Part shown: positions 1 through 12,210 of the stretch, one piece after another
Numbering within the stretch: the stretch's first letter is position 1
Layout of the letters: every line of letters starts with the position of its first letter
Origin: Rhabdornis inornatus
Lineage: Eukaryota > Chordata > Aves > Passeriformes > Rhabdornithidae
Direction of reading: 5' to 3'
NCBI GenBank assembly: GCA_013397075.1
Contig: VWZS01002238.1
Coordinates: 49,727 to 113,726 of the forward strand
DNA: 64,000 nucleotides
Program-made: the position numbers and the translations under genes
Notes under the pieces: model-generated
What the model was told of the DNA's origin: nothing
Database searches by the model: none
The model's input: the letters and a program-made list of their open reading frames with translations, nothing else

Positions 1-90
1 GCAGGTCCCTGGCAGGTTCCAGGGTTCCAGCCAGGTTCCAGGTGGGTTCCAGGTGGTTTCAGGGTTCCAGGCGGGTTCCAGGCAGCTCCT
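1..90. repeat. GGTTCCAGG minisatellite, cut by window start
   Basis: Tandem variants of a unit built on GGTTCCAGGC/GGTTCCAGGT cover the first 90 bases. The array probably continues upstream of the window. Confidence 0.8.
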
Positions 91-599
91 CCCCAAGATG
101 TGCGGGACTGGGAGGACTGGGAGGTGTTTCTGTTGGACACCCACCCCAGGAGCGAGAGCTGAGTGTGGGAGCTCCCGAGTGTGCAGGTGCAGCTCAGTGA
201 GGAGGGTGGGTGCCTCTGGCTGCTGTTTTTTGGGAATTTCCTTCCCCAAATCGCTGCTGCCCCAGCCCCAGGGAGCCCAGGACTCCTTCAGGCACAGAGG
301 GGATGGAGAGAGCCCAGTTCTGCTGCAGCTGCACCCAGCTGGATCCCGGGAATGCTCTTTGGGCATCGTTCTCAGAGAAGGCAGGTCTCGTTTTCTGGGG
401 ATTGGGAGCTGCTGGCAGGAATGGAATGGAATAAAAAGCAGCAAATGAAGCAGGAGATCCTAATGGGATATAATCTGTCTCAAAAAGTATTGATTAGGAG
501 GTGCTCTTGCCTGGCCAACTTCAGAGCAGAGCTACAGCCTCAGGCAAGTCTTGTTTGTGGATTTGTGCCTCTGGACGTCACTCTCTTCCTCGGTTTCTC

Positions 600-870
600 T
601 TTTTTCCTCTCTAGTTTCCTGCTTTAGCTTTTCTCTCTAGTTTTGTTTTTCCTCTCTGGTTTAGCTTTTCTCTCTAGTTATTTTTTCCTCTCTGGTTTAC
701 CTTTTCTCTCTAGTTTTATTTTTCCTCTCTGGTTTAGTTTTCTCTCTAGTTATTTTTTTGTCTCTGGTTTAGCTTTTCTCTCTAGTTTTGTTTTTCCTCT
801 CTGGTTTAGCTTTTCTCTCTAGTTTTTTTTTCCTCTCTGGTTTAGTTTTTCCTCTGGAGTTTAGTTTCTT
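600..870. repeat. Pyrimidine-rich ~36-bp minisatellite
   Basis: About seven units spaced 35-37 bp alternate CCTCTCTGGTTTAG with TTTTCTCTCTAG and short T-runs. On the + strand each unit looks like a polypyrimidine tract followed by TAG, the form of a vertebrate 3' splice site. CU-rich tracts of this kind are also the type bound by PTB-family proteins. Confidence 0.85.
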
Positions 871-3169
871 TGCCCACCCAGTTTGGTAGAAGTTTCAAGC
901 TGTTCTGAGTGTCTGCTTGAACAAACAAAGCATCAGTCAATGGATGTGATTTGAAGGAGACACTGCATCCCCTGCCTTGGAACTGAGTGTGAGTGAATCC
1001 CAGACCCATCCCAAAGGCAGGGCTGATCCAGGGGGTTTGTGGAGCGCACAGAGCAGGGTGAGGGCTTTGCTCAGGGCAGGTGAAACCCTCCCAGCATCCC
1101 TGGGGACCTGCAGCCAGTGGGGTTGGAGCTGTGCTAACTGGAATGTTCTCGTTCTGCTCCTCCCACTTCTGAACTGCTCCTCGGTTTTGTTCCTGCATCT
1201 CCTCTTTGTGCTTGTCCCAAAAGAGTCCCTGCCATCAGTCAGGGCTCAGCTCTGAGTGCCCCATCCCCAGCTCCTGGGGGTTTCTCCCCAGGAAATGTTT
1301 GCCCACATTTCATAATTTGGTGTGGAAAAGGGATTTTCCTGGGGCTGAGGCTCTGTACCTGCTCTGGAAGGTGTTTTTGTGAGGAGATGATGTGCCCTGC
1401 CCTGTCTCTGCACCTGTCTTTAGACATTTAATGTGCAAGTGCAGCTCTCTGCTCTGTTTTAGGTTAGTGATGCCTTCAGCTGTGGCAGGGGAAACACACA
1501 GCAGTGAACTCCATATTTTGGTAGGTAAAAAGTGTTTCCATTTCTCTTTCAACCATTGGTGAAATGCTTTTATTTCTTTTTAAGGAAGAATCCCTTTGTT
1601 TTCACATGCTGTAACTGAGATTGCAGTGAACTGTGCATCTCTGAGTTGCTGTGTTGGCTGGCTGCTCAATTAGGAGGAAAGTTCCATGCTAGTAATTAAC
1701 AAGAATCTACCCAAAAAGAGATGGCTCCTTGGCAGTGTAGCTTTTCTGGAGAAAAATTAAAAATATTGCATGAAAGGCTGAGGGAACTGCTCCAGATTTG
1801 CTTCCAGGATCTGTAAATCAGGCTGAGGATTTACATGTTCTGCTGTTTCAGCTGGAATTCGCCTCCTCCATCAGATTATTTTAGCATTTTGTGGATGGTA
1901 CTAATTAAAATTTATCATCAAAGTAACTTTAGTTTTATTAGGACCCTTCTCCCAGTGTTACAGGAATCAGGTTTATGTTTAGAATCTTTACTGAGACGCT
2001 TGGAAGGAGCAGGGCTTGGTGTCTAAAACACAGAAAATCGGGATTGTCCACATGTGGAGGGCTGGGCTGTGCTTTGGGAATCCCAGGGGTGCTGGAAAGG
2101 GGGTGCTGCAGCACTGCAGGGGTGGGTGTGTGTCACCCAGTGTCACCCAGTGCCACCCAGTGCCTCCCCCACCCATCCCTGGTTCTTTTTGGGACAGCCC
2201 TGGGGTTCCAGGGGACAGCCTGGGTTTGGGGTGGCTGGGAATTCCCATCCCAGGGGCATTTCACTGGGAACAGAAGCAGCTCAGTGGCTCTGTGGTGTTC
2301 TCCAGGGGTTTGAGTGAGTGCCTGGGTTTTGTGTTTCCATTGTGTGTCCCAAGGAGCTGCAGGTGACAGAAGCACAAACAGCCTGGTGAGGTTTTTTTGC
2401 ATTTTCTGTGCTCCCAGAATGGAGGAATTTGGGGACCTGTCCTCCCCTGTGCCTTGGGGTTCTCAGCCCCACCTGGCAGAGCTGCTCCCCTCTCCCTGGA
2501 TTTTGGAAGGGTTGTTTTCCCAAATCCTGACCTGCCCTTCATCCTCAGCCTTGTCCCTGCCCGGGTTTCATTCCCATCCCATCTCCACACCATCACCTGC
2601 CTCCAGCCCCCATTTCCAGCAGCAGCTCCTCCAGGAATATTTGAAGTGTCTGATCCTTGCTTGTTATCAGCAATATCCCGGGAGATGGCAGGAGAGGCTG
2701 TGTAGGACGGCGCTTTAAAAGCTTATCTTTAAAGCCATGATGCTTTGTGATTTAAAAATTAAGCATGGATTAACAAATGGAGAACTGGCACTGTCTGGGG
2801 AATCAAGATTGGAGAGAGGGAAAAGAGCATGACTCAACAAATTGCTTTATCACCATCGAGTGCAGCTATCAGGGTGGATGTGCAGGGACTGCTCCAAAGC
2901 TCTGACAGCTCTTGCCTCAGCAGCTGTGCAGTCAACTTAATTAAAAACATTTATTTCCCCAAAATAAGAAGTTTGCAGAACGACTGAAAGCGAGTGGATT
3001 AAACGAGGCTCGCTGGAATTTTGTGGATATCCTGCTTTCATCTTTTATTTTTTATGCAGGGAACATTGCTTTGCTCTGAGACAAAAGGCAAAATGAACTT
3101 CATGACTTGGAAATGGAGGGGATTTTTTTCAGGAGAGCTTCCCTGTGGGTGCAGGGTCTGTTCTGTGCC

Positions 3170-3598
3170 TGGTCCAGGGAAGGGAATGGAGAATTCCTCA
3201 GGGAGCTGGGAAGGGGCTGGAGAATTCCTGAGGGAGCTGGGAAGGGGCTCAGCCTGGAGAAAAAGGGGATCAGGGGGGACCTTGTGGCTCTGCACAAGTC
3301 CCTGACAGGAGGGGACAGCCGGGGGGAATTTGAGATTTTATCCCAGGGAACAGGGACAGGACAAGGAATGGCCTCAGGCTGTGCTGGGGAGGCTCAGGGT
3401 GGATTTTGGGAACAATTCTTCATGGAAAGGGTGGTCAGGCACTGGAGGGGCTGGTGGGGGAGCCCCCATCCCTGGGGGGATTTCAAATCCCTGTGGATGT
3501 GGCACCTGGGGACACATTGGTGGCCTTGGCAGAGCTGGGGAAGCGTTGGTTGTGATCTGAGAGGGCTTTTCCAGCCTGAACCATTCCATGATGGAATG
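3170..3598 (+). mobile_element. CR1 LINE 3' fragment
   Basis: This is a 5'-truncated CR1 non-LTR retrotransposon. It includes the diagnostic run GGAGAAAAAGGGGATCAGGG, AGGACAAGGAATGGCCTCAG, a degraded TTCTTCATGGAAAGGGTGGT and the tail CCATTCCATGATGGAATG. It is untranslated-region-proximal sequence without an intact reverse transcriptase frame. There is an internal duplication of the AGGGAGCTGGGAAGGGGCT segment near 3200-3250. Confidence 0.85.
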
Positions 3599-3724
3599 TC
3601 TGTGAGCTGACAGAGTTCCCAACCAGCCCTGGCTTGCCAGAGCTCTGTGGATGTCCCAGCCCTGGAACGAGCTGCTCCGTGTGTGAGCTCTGAGACAGAG
3701 AACTTTCCACCCAAAATTCCACAT

Positions 3725-4140
3725 TTTCTGTTAAAATAGAGGTGCCAGCAGAGCGAGTTCCCTGAGCAGGTAGAGTTGGAATGGCACAGAGGAATTGAAT
3801 CAGTGGTGGCTGAGCTGTCTCTTCACTCTCTGTTTTGGAATCAATCTAATCCAGTTCTTTCAATATGCCATAATATTGGGAGAAATGATTAATACAAACC
3901 TTGGAAACGGAGATGAAGCTTTGAAATTAATTTCAAATATTAAAAGTGTTAATCAAAGTGTTAATTTCCCTCACTCACATTGCAGTAGTTTCTGCAAAGT
4001 AAAGATAACTTTGGTCATCTTTTCTGACCACAAAATGAATTAAAGGAAGTGGAAGTGGATGTGGAATAACAGTTAACATCTGTTTCCTTAGAAGTTACAT
4101 TGATTTAATTACTTTTCATTTGTGTAATACCCAGAACATC
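3725..4140. other. Single-copy AT-rich block
   Basis: Non-repetitive AT-rich sequence with several homeodomain-type TAAT cores and no open frame resembling a protein. It contrasts with the GC-rich repeats around it, so it is a candidate conserved non-coding element. Conservation could not be tested. Confidence 0.25.
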
Positions 4141-4507
4141 ATTGAAATTCCTCCATACAAGTCAGACTCTTTTGAAGAGAAGCTCTGCTGGCCCTTGTCA
4201 CTCACTCCAGGTTGGAAAAGCTGCATTTCCCAAGGGATGAGTCTGGCAGGGGGGGTTCAGTGGGGGACCCCCATCCCAGAGCCCAGGGAATCCCAGAGCA
4301 AGCAAAACCTGCTGTGTGTGCTCATTATTGCACAGGGAGCTCGGAGTGCAGCTCCTGATGCCCTCAATTCCACGGGATGTGCTCAGAGCCAGGGGGTGGA
4401 GAGGGGAAACTGCGAGATTTCACCTGCAAATAACAGAAGGAAATCCAATTAATTGGAGAGAATATGAGGAGTGGCCCACAGTCAGGGAAAGGGGCACATT
4501 CAGCCCC

Positions 4508-4637
4508 TTTTTAATATTATTATATATAATTTAATAATAATGTATAATAATATAATAATATATATTATTATTCTAGAAGATCTATTATAATAAATAATAA
4601 TATATATTATTTAATATATTTTAATATAATATTAATT
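4508..4637. repeat. AT-rich (TAATAATATA) low-complexity tract
   Basis: About 130 bases are nearly all A and T, with interleaved TATATTATTATT and AATAATATAT words that are mutually complementary. The tract could extrude a hairpin. Confidence 0.9.
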
Positions 4638-5348
4638 CTTCCTTATCCCTTCTTTGGCCTCTCTCTCTTGTCTTGTGAATCCCAGATTTCCTGATGTTGC
4701 CTTGCCCTATCAAGATTCCACCAAAAAAACTAGTGGTAAAACTTCTTTGTGGCATAAAAACTGTTTTTTAATTAATTTACTTTTAATTTAAAAATTTAAT
4801 TTTTAACTGGTTTAAATATTGATTGATTAATTGATGGATGGATGGATGGGTTTGGGGCTGTGACTTCATTTCTGGTGCATTCATATTTTGAGTGTCCAGA
4901 GCTGTTGCTGTGAAGTGAATTTCCTCGGGTTTGTTCTTGGTGTAGCACAGTTGACTCCTCCTGCAGTGCCAGAGCTCTGCATGCCCAGCTCATAAACCAG
5001 GGCTGCAGCACAGGGACATGGAGGCTTTAAAGATTGATGATGTTTCTGGGAGCTTTTAGGGCAGTGTGGGTTTTCCTGGAGGGATGGTTCCTGCAGCAAT
5101 CCCTGGCCAGTTACACGCTCTGGGCATTCCAGATATTGGCAAATGTTTCACAGGGCTCTCAAGTCCAGCATCAAATTAAGAGAATCTCTCTGTCTTTAAT
5201 GGGCTCTTCATTGAAAAGGCTCTTCAGAAGGCAGGCAGTGAAGAGCTTGGTGCTGGGATCACTCAGGAATATCCAAATTCCAAATAAATGTCCAAATCTC
5301 TTTTTGGGGTTCCTGGGAGAAGTCAGCACGTGGCCAGGGAATGGGGCT

Positions 5349-5465
5349 GGGGGAGACCTTGGAGCCCACCCAGTGCCACCCCTGCCATGGCAGGGACACC
5401 TTCACTGTGCCAGGCTGCTCCAGCCCCAATGTCCAGCCTGGCCTGGGTGTGTCCCTGGCCAGTGT
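5349..5465 (-). mobile_element. CR1 LINE fragment
   Basis: Reverse-oriented CR1 tail sequence: GCCACCCCTGCCATGGCAGG is followed by GGCTGCTCCAGCCCCAATGT and CCAGCCTGGCCTGG. Its terminal short repeats are missing. Confidence 0.75.
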
Positions 5466-5837
5466 CCCTGTCCCAGCCCCTGTCCCCAGAGCCCCCAGCT
5501 GGCTGTTGGTGTCTGCCTGGGATCTCACAGGAGATTTTCCACGAGACAAGGCACTGCTGGGATGAATCTTGGGCTGCCTTCCAGAGCTGGCTGCCACCCC
5601 TGTGCCTGTTGGTGGCTCTGGTGGCAGAGCTCCGTGGGATGAGTGCCTCATGCCCGGGCAGGGCAGGGCTGGGCTCTGCCAGGCTGTGAGAGTGCTTTTA
5701 TTGACTAGATTGCATTTTTAATACTCGTTTGAGAGAGGGTCATTAAGCCTCAGCCAAGTATATTGAGAACATTACTCCAGTGTGAAGGAGATGGGGATAA
5801 TGGGAATAACTAGAAAAGATCAAGGAATTAAAGAGTT

Positions 5838-5908
5838 GTGTTGGCAGTGCTGGGGAATGGTTGGACTCAATGTCCTCAAAGTTCTTTCCCAACACTTCTG
5901 TGATTGTG
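5838..5908 (+). mobile_element. CR1 LINE 3' end remnant
   Basis: GGTTGGACTCAATGTCCTCA, then TTCTTTCCCAACACTTCTGT and GATT, match the CR1 3' terminal segment (GGACTTGATGATCTT...TTCCAACC...TTCTGTGATT). Short and old. Confidence 0.65.
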
Positions 5909-6569
5909 CCTCAGTCACAGCACTTGCTCACAGAAAAACAGGGGATGTCTTCCCAGTTTGTTTCTTTCTTTGCTGATTCCCTGGAATGCATTCTGCTTTC
6001 ACGTTGATGAAATCTCATTTCAGGACCAGGACCAGCCTCTCTGGGCTTGGGACACCAGGTGCCACCACTGGAGCTCCAGGAAGCTTTTTTTGGCACCTGC
6101 CTGCTGGGCTGGGGCTGCTTCCCCTGCCTCTCCTGCAGAATTTCCCTTTCTTGCTGGTTTTGGGGTTTCTGCAGCAGCACAAGCCTGGCTCACCCCTCTG
6201 GGGCTGTGCTGGAGCCTGGTCCTGCCTGGTGCCAGGCTGGGCTGGAGCTCTGCTCTCCCCAGGATATTTTGGGCGCTGTGTTTGTGTCTCCCCAGCCCAG
6301 CTCACACCACCCACGCTGTTCCCAAAGCAAATGTGAGCACTCAGGGATGCTGGCAGGGCTCTGCCCGTGCTGTTTCTGCTCAGGACGCTGTAGAGCTGAG
6401 CTCAGGCTCTGCAAGGACAGGGCTCAGGCTTAGTGGGGACCAGGGGGTGGTGCTGGGCTCGCAGCTGGGTGTCACAGGTGAGCTCCAGCCTGGCCAGCTC
6501 TGGGGTTGTTTTATCCTTGCACGAATTGGGGATTTGTGCTGCTGGAGATGAGAGCACAGCTCTTCCCCA

Positions 6570-7200
6570 GGGTGGCTCATCCCTGGCTCAGCAGGTGCCC
6601 CCAGGGCTGGGATCTCACAGGGTCCCACAGGTCTCCAGGGTAGGAGCTGCAGGTCCAGACAGTGGGGACAAATGCAGAGATCTCTAAAGCAGAGTGTTGG
6701 AACTCGTGGTTTATTGCAAAGGGCGGGGGTGGAAGGGCCCTGCCTGGAGCTGCCAGCCACAGCTCAGAGCAGGGCTGTGAGCAGGAGGGCAAGACAGTAA
6801 ATGTAACAGAGGCAAGAGCAAGAATAAGAGAGGTAAGAGAGAGAGAGAGCAAGAATAAAGCAAGTAAGAGAGCAAGGTTCCCATTTCAATACAATAAATC
6901 TTCTTCTGTGCTGAATATTCTGATTTTCACTAACCAATCTAATACAAGATCCAAACCCTAGAGCATTTACATACAGCCTATAAGAATCACTGCATTACCA
7001 TACTGTGTTACACTTTAAACCCTAAAAACTGCTCTTGGGACCCCTCTGCCGAGCTGGCAGGGTCTTCTCTGCCCCTTGGAGCTGTCTGCAGGCAGAGGGG
7101 ATTGTTCAGCCACGGGGGGATTGCTCTCAGCTGCCCATGCTGTTGTTTTCCCGTTGTTCAGTAACTCAGGTTTGGTGTCTCACAGACGGCTTTCATTTCG
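6570..7200 (-). mobile_element. Possible solo LTR of an avian endogenous retrovirus
   Basis: Read on the minus strand, this block has a CCAAT-like/TATTAGATTGG region, a CT-rich stretch and the polyadenylation-type segment GCAATAAACCACGAG, followed by a U5-like sequence. This order is typical of passerine ERV long terminal repeats. No gag, pol or env reading frame was found next to it, so it would be a solo LTR. Boundaries and family are uncertain, and it may extend to about 7830. Confidence 0.4.
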
Positions 7201-7849
7201 ATCTTGCTTGTAGTTTCCATGTTCTCAAAATCTTTCACCAGGCAGTCATATCTGTAAGGTTTTCCTTTTCCATCTTCCCCAACACTCCAGCACAGCCCTT
7301 CACCCCAGCCCAGCTGCCTGAACCTGGGCTCTCTCTTTTCCCTTGTCAGGAACAGGTGAAAGACAAGGCTCAAAGCAGAAATGAGGTTGTTCAGCTGAGC
7401 AGCTCCTTTTCTTTCAAAGCAAGCAGGGCATGGTTTATCCATTCAGGAATTTTTTTGGTGCCCTGCTGTCCCCTCTCCTCCCAAGGGTAACATTCCATTG
7501 GCAGGGGGATCCCAGAGCCTCTGACCCCTCTGCAGGGCTCTGCTCCAGGCTGGCAGCTGGACCTACAAAAGGGATTTCAAAACTTTTTAAATTTTTTGAT
7601 TTTTAAAGCAGAGCTTCTATTTCCTATTGCTTTTTCCTACATGGCTGCACCGTGTGGCTCCAATGCACCTTTTGCAGCAGATTTTAGGAAGCCAAAATCT
7701 CCCAATCCCTCGTGCAGCCAAGCCCTGGGCTGAGCCTGCTCTCCCTCGTGGCTCCCAGCACAGGCAGCTCCCACAGCACATCCTCATCCTCCTTCTGTCC
7801 TGTCTCACAAACAGAGCTCTCCTACATCTCTCAAAGTGATCTTACACCA

Positions 7850-8360
7850 TTCCTATAATTTAATTTAGTGTTCCCAAGGAGAGTCTTAATTTTTTCTATA
7901 TTACTGGAGTTTAACTGCCATAATAAAGGACAATTTTGAGGTGATAAAAAACACCAGGAATGTCATTAAATATGCAGCAAAGGTCTGACACAATGGAATT
8001 AAGCATTAATGAATAACATACTAGAAATATTAGTCTTCCATATTAGTTTAGGTGTTCTGTTGTTGGGTTATGATGAGGGCTAATGTGAAAAAATGAAACA
8101 ATAAACAAGATTAGTGAAAATGAAATTTCCAAGTGATTCAGTAGCTTCTTCATGTGTAGAAAGTTTCTTAGTTAAAGCTGTTTGGTATCCACAGGGATCC
8201 TTTTCCTTGGACAAATTGTTGTCATTCCATGTTTTAATGTAATTTTATTATTGGTGCGCTTTCCATTTTTACAATTGAATTACCATACTATGGAGATGTA
8301 ATTTAAATTCGAGCCCATCTGCAGATCAGGGCAGTTGTAAAGTTCTTTTACTGCCATAAG
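7850..8360. other. Single-copy AT-rich block
   Basis: About 500 bases of AT-rich, non-repetitive sequence with TAATTTA, CATTAATGAATAA and TTTAATGTAATTTTATTATT words and no plausible coding frame. It is a candidate conserved non-coding element by composition only. Confidence 0.25.
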
Positions 8361-8988
8361 CAAGGAGTCTGTAGCTCTTGGCAAGCAGGAGGGCGAGCAT
8401 TCCTAGGGAGCAGGGTATTCATTGTTCCAGTAAAGACACAACCAGCCAATCCAGAGCCTCATTAGGACTTTGATTTAGGACACAAGGGCCCAGCTGGCAC
8501 TTCTGCATCTCTCTACAAGCCATTTTTTAACTTAAAGTTCCTTTTTCTTGAGGATCCTGCGTATTCTGTGCTGATCTGGCCTCTCCATTGATTTTTTTTC
8601 CTTGCAGTGTGGTGCTCTATGCCCAGGATGCTCCATTTCCCAGAGCTGTGTTTGGGGCTGGAGTGCAGCAGAACAAAACCCACCCAGCTCTCTCTGAATG
8701 TGCCTTGGTCTGCTTTCACTGGGGGGCAGAATAAATCCATTGATTTCTGTTTCTGGCTGCATGGAATGGGAGCTTTTCTGTCCCTCAGCTCATTTCCAGA
8801 CTGGAATTCCTTTGGAGTGCCTGGGGCAGATCCCCTGGGCATCTCCTGGGCTCTGCATCCCAGCCCTGCCAGGGACATGGGCTGGAGTTCTGGGATAAAT
8901 CCCTGGTGGCATTTGTGGTGGCAGTGTTCTGGTGGGCTCAGAGCAGCCCTGGTGAACTTCCACACTGGTGCCACCTTGTCCCATGATG

Positions 8989-9215
8989 GGAATATTCAAT
9001 ATCCAGGGCAATATTGGACATCCAGGGGAATACTGGACATCCAGGGCAATATTCAATATCCAAGGCAATATTCAATATCCAGGGGAATATTCGATATCCA
9101 GGGGAATATTCAATATCATGGGGAATATTCAACATCCAGGGGAATATTGGACATCCAGGGGAATATTATATATCCAGGGCAATATTCAACATCCAGGGAA
9201 TATTTAATATCCAGG
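8989..9215. repeat. 19-bp minisatellite (~12 copies)
   Basis: About twelve 19-bp units of the form GGAATATTCAATATCCAGG run without interruption. The + strand frames stay open through the array, giving a repetitive GNIQYPGEYS-like translation that reflects the repeat and not a gene. Confidence 0.93.
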
Positions 9216-10617
9216 TCAGGATTTACTTGGTTCACTTGTATTGTGAATTTGGAGGTTTGGGAATGGGGCTGGAAATTTTCCTACACTCAAATAACTTCCT
9301 GAAGATCTGATTGTTTCTTGTGTGAGGCTGATGGCAGGCCCTGGAACGTGGCTTTATTCTGGTTTTTAGTTAAACAGAAACCAAAGCTTGGCCTAAACCC
9401 CTCCCCGGGACGTGGCTGCTGCAGCAGAGCCACGTGTGAGTCCCAGAGGGATTTCCAGCCTCTGGCTTTGAGGATTTGGGGGCTTTGTGTCACTTGTTTG
9501 AACAGCTCTGTCCCTGCTGAGGAGTCTGGTACAGCCCCAGCTGTATTTCAGAACTGGAAAATGCTCTTTTGTCATTCTGGTTCTTCAGGATGTGATTCTG
9601 CTTTATCAGGGAACTCTCCTCCATTGTGCTATCCAGGTTTCACACAGGGAGAATCCTGACTCCTTTAAACCCAGTTTTCAGTGTTACTGCCACAGGTTTC
9701 TCATCTGCACAGTACAGGAGGTTTACAAGTCAAAGTCATGGCAGCTCATAAATTGAATATGCAGGGAATGGCAGGAAATGCCAAACCCAGCAGCGATACA
9801 GAAAATCTACAAGGAAATGGGAAAAACCCTACTGTGTGCCTTTGAGGTTTATTTCATTTCTTCCTCCATTAATTCCCTCCTTTGGCTCCCCCAAACTTGA
9901 GTTAAAGTGTTGGATTGATTTATTTCCCCTTGTGTGAGGGGGGTTCTGCCTGTTGTGGGGCCACAGCAGCTCCCTGGCAGGGTCTCTCTGAGGGATCAGA
10001 ACTCTCCTGCACTTGAAGATTTTTTAATTTTTATTGTTTACTTTATGAAGTCTAGGTGCCATCTGTACTTAACCTGAGCTTTTCTCACCCCTCCCAACAA
10101 ACCATCCTTAAAATCTTCACTTTGGGGTGTTTCCTGTGCTGGTGTGCAGTGAGCTGTGCCAGGGGCTTTGTCTGTTGTTCCCAGAACTCTGATAAACATC
10201 CAGGAGGCAGCTCTTGGCAGCTGCTAATTTTAAAGGAATGTACTAATCAAATTAATTGAGAGTTCCTTTTAATAATCATCAGCACCGACATAACTTTGTG
10301 ATGTGATGTTTTCAGCGTTGCCAAAAGTGATTCCCCCCCAAAAAAGGGATCTCTGCAGATAAATCAGCTGAAAAAGTGTTAAATTGTGTCTTTTGCTACC
10401 TGATAATCCAATTAAGTGGCGATAAGAAAAACAGCTCCTGGAGAATGTCATGGAGCAGAATAATGCACTCAGTGTTGCAGCAGAATGCCAACAGCAACAA
10501 TCACGGGTATCCATGGCTACTGGAGCAGTGCTTGCATTCTGCTCTGTGCATCCCCAAACACCAGAGCTGGCTGCACAGCATCCTCCGGGGCCCTGCCTGT
10601 CCTGCCACGGCTCAGGG

Positions 10618-11013
10618 GGGACAGGACAGGACAGGCAGGGCATTGATCAGGGCATTGATCAGGACATTGATCAGGGCATTGATCAGGGCATTGGTCAGGG
10701 GGGACAGGACATAGCCAGGGCACAGCTCAGGGGGGACAGGAGCAGGCAGGACATTGTTCAGGGCATTGCTCAGGGGTGGCAGGAGCAGGCAGGGCATTGA
10801 TCAGAGGGGACAGAGCAGGCAGGACATTGTTCAGGGGGGACAGGAGCAGCCAGGGCACAGCTCAGGAGGGGACAGGAGCAGCCAGGACATTGACTGAGGA
10901 GGACAGGAGCAGCCAGAGCATTGATCAGGGGGGATAGAAGCAGCCAGGGCATTGCTCAGGACATTGCTCAGGGGGGACACAGCAGCCAGGACATTGCTCA
11001 GGACATTGCTCAG
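10618..11013. repeat. GGGCATTGATCA minisatellite
   Basis: The array begins with 12-bp units GGGCATTGATCA and passes into longer composite units in which GGGGGACAGGAGCAGGCAGG alternates with CATTGCTCAGG. Unit length is irregular. Confidence 0.9.
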
Positions 11014-11259
11014 GCTCTGTTGTGTCCCCAGCCCTGCTGGTTCAGTCCCTGGCTGCCCCTGGCTGAGCATCCTGCCCTGGGGCCAGACTCCGTGCCAGGC
11101 TCTGACACAGGACTGGCATTCCCAAGGAAAAAAAATCATCACTGCTCGTCCTTCAGAGGGTTTGTGCCATGGATCTCACTCACAGTGGGTGGAGGTGCTC
11201 CTTTATCCCAGCAACCCGAGCCTGCTGCTTGTTCCGTGGTGTGGGATCCACAAATTCAC

Positions 11260-11475
11260 GGGATCATAAAATCCCATAATGGTTTGGCTTGCGAGGCACC
11301 TTGAGGGTGTTCTTGTTCCATCCACACTTCCTGCCTTGGTGGGACACCTGCCACCATCCCAGGGGCTCCAAGCCCTGTCCAGCCTGGCCCTGGACGCTGC
11401 CAGGGATGCAGGGGCAGCCCCAGCTCCGTCCCAGCGTGTCCTTGGCTCTCATCCACTGCCAGGCACTCGGTGCTG
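11260..11475 (-). mobile_element. CR1 LINE 3' fragment
   Basis: GGATCATAAAATCCCATAAT followed by GGTTTGGCTTG is the reverse complement of a CR1 tail with its 8-base terminal repeats. It continues into GGACACCTGCCACCATCCCA and CCAGCCTGGCCCTGGACGCT. Confidence 0.8.
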
Positions 11476-12210
11476 CTTGGAGCATTTGTCACTTCTCCAG
11501 GCCACCAGAGGTAATGAATTACTGCAGGAATCCTGTGACAAGAGCCCGAATTTGCAACTTTCATGTTTTTACCACCTAATTCCCTCGGAGGCTTTTCCCT
11601 GGGAAGTGCTGTGAATTAACCTGACAGTTCCAATAACTGTGCACATGTTTCCTGTTGTGCTGGAATGTGGGATGAGGATATGGAAGCTGAACTTATTCCA
11701 TTGTGTCTTTTGGACAGCAGACACCCAATTCCCCGAGGGGTGACAAAGGGCACACTGATATTTGGATATTTGCCATTTATCTGTAATTCCTTTGAGCAGA
11801 GGTGGTGCCAGGGCTAGCAGGGTACCCTGGCATCTGCTCCTTTTGGGAAAGCTCCCCACTCCTGGATGGAGAGCAGCTCCCCATGCCGAGGGGCTGAGCC
11901 CTCGGGCTCTGCCCAGGACACTTTTCCAGGTGGGCAGCTTAAAGCAGAGCTCTGCTTTTCACCCTCCCCACTGGGCAGCAGGGAAACAGGAGCTGCCCCC
12001 CAGAGGGAGTGGGAAATGTCACAAACAGGATCTGAGACCTGCCCTCAAATTCCAGACTGTGTCCTTTCCCCAGCCTGGCTCCTCTTTCCTTTCCACAGCC
12101 CCTGGAAATCCCAGCTTTGGCAGCAAAAGCTGCATTAGGGGCTTGTGCTGCCTGTGGGAGCCTGGCCACAGCTGAGGCTCTGTGCAGGGGTGCTCGGTTC
12201 AGTGTCACCA

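Noticed and set aside
8607..9302. 231-codon frame with GNIQYPGEYS repeats
   Set aside because: It is caused by the 19-bp minisatellite at 8989-9215.
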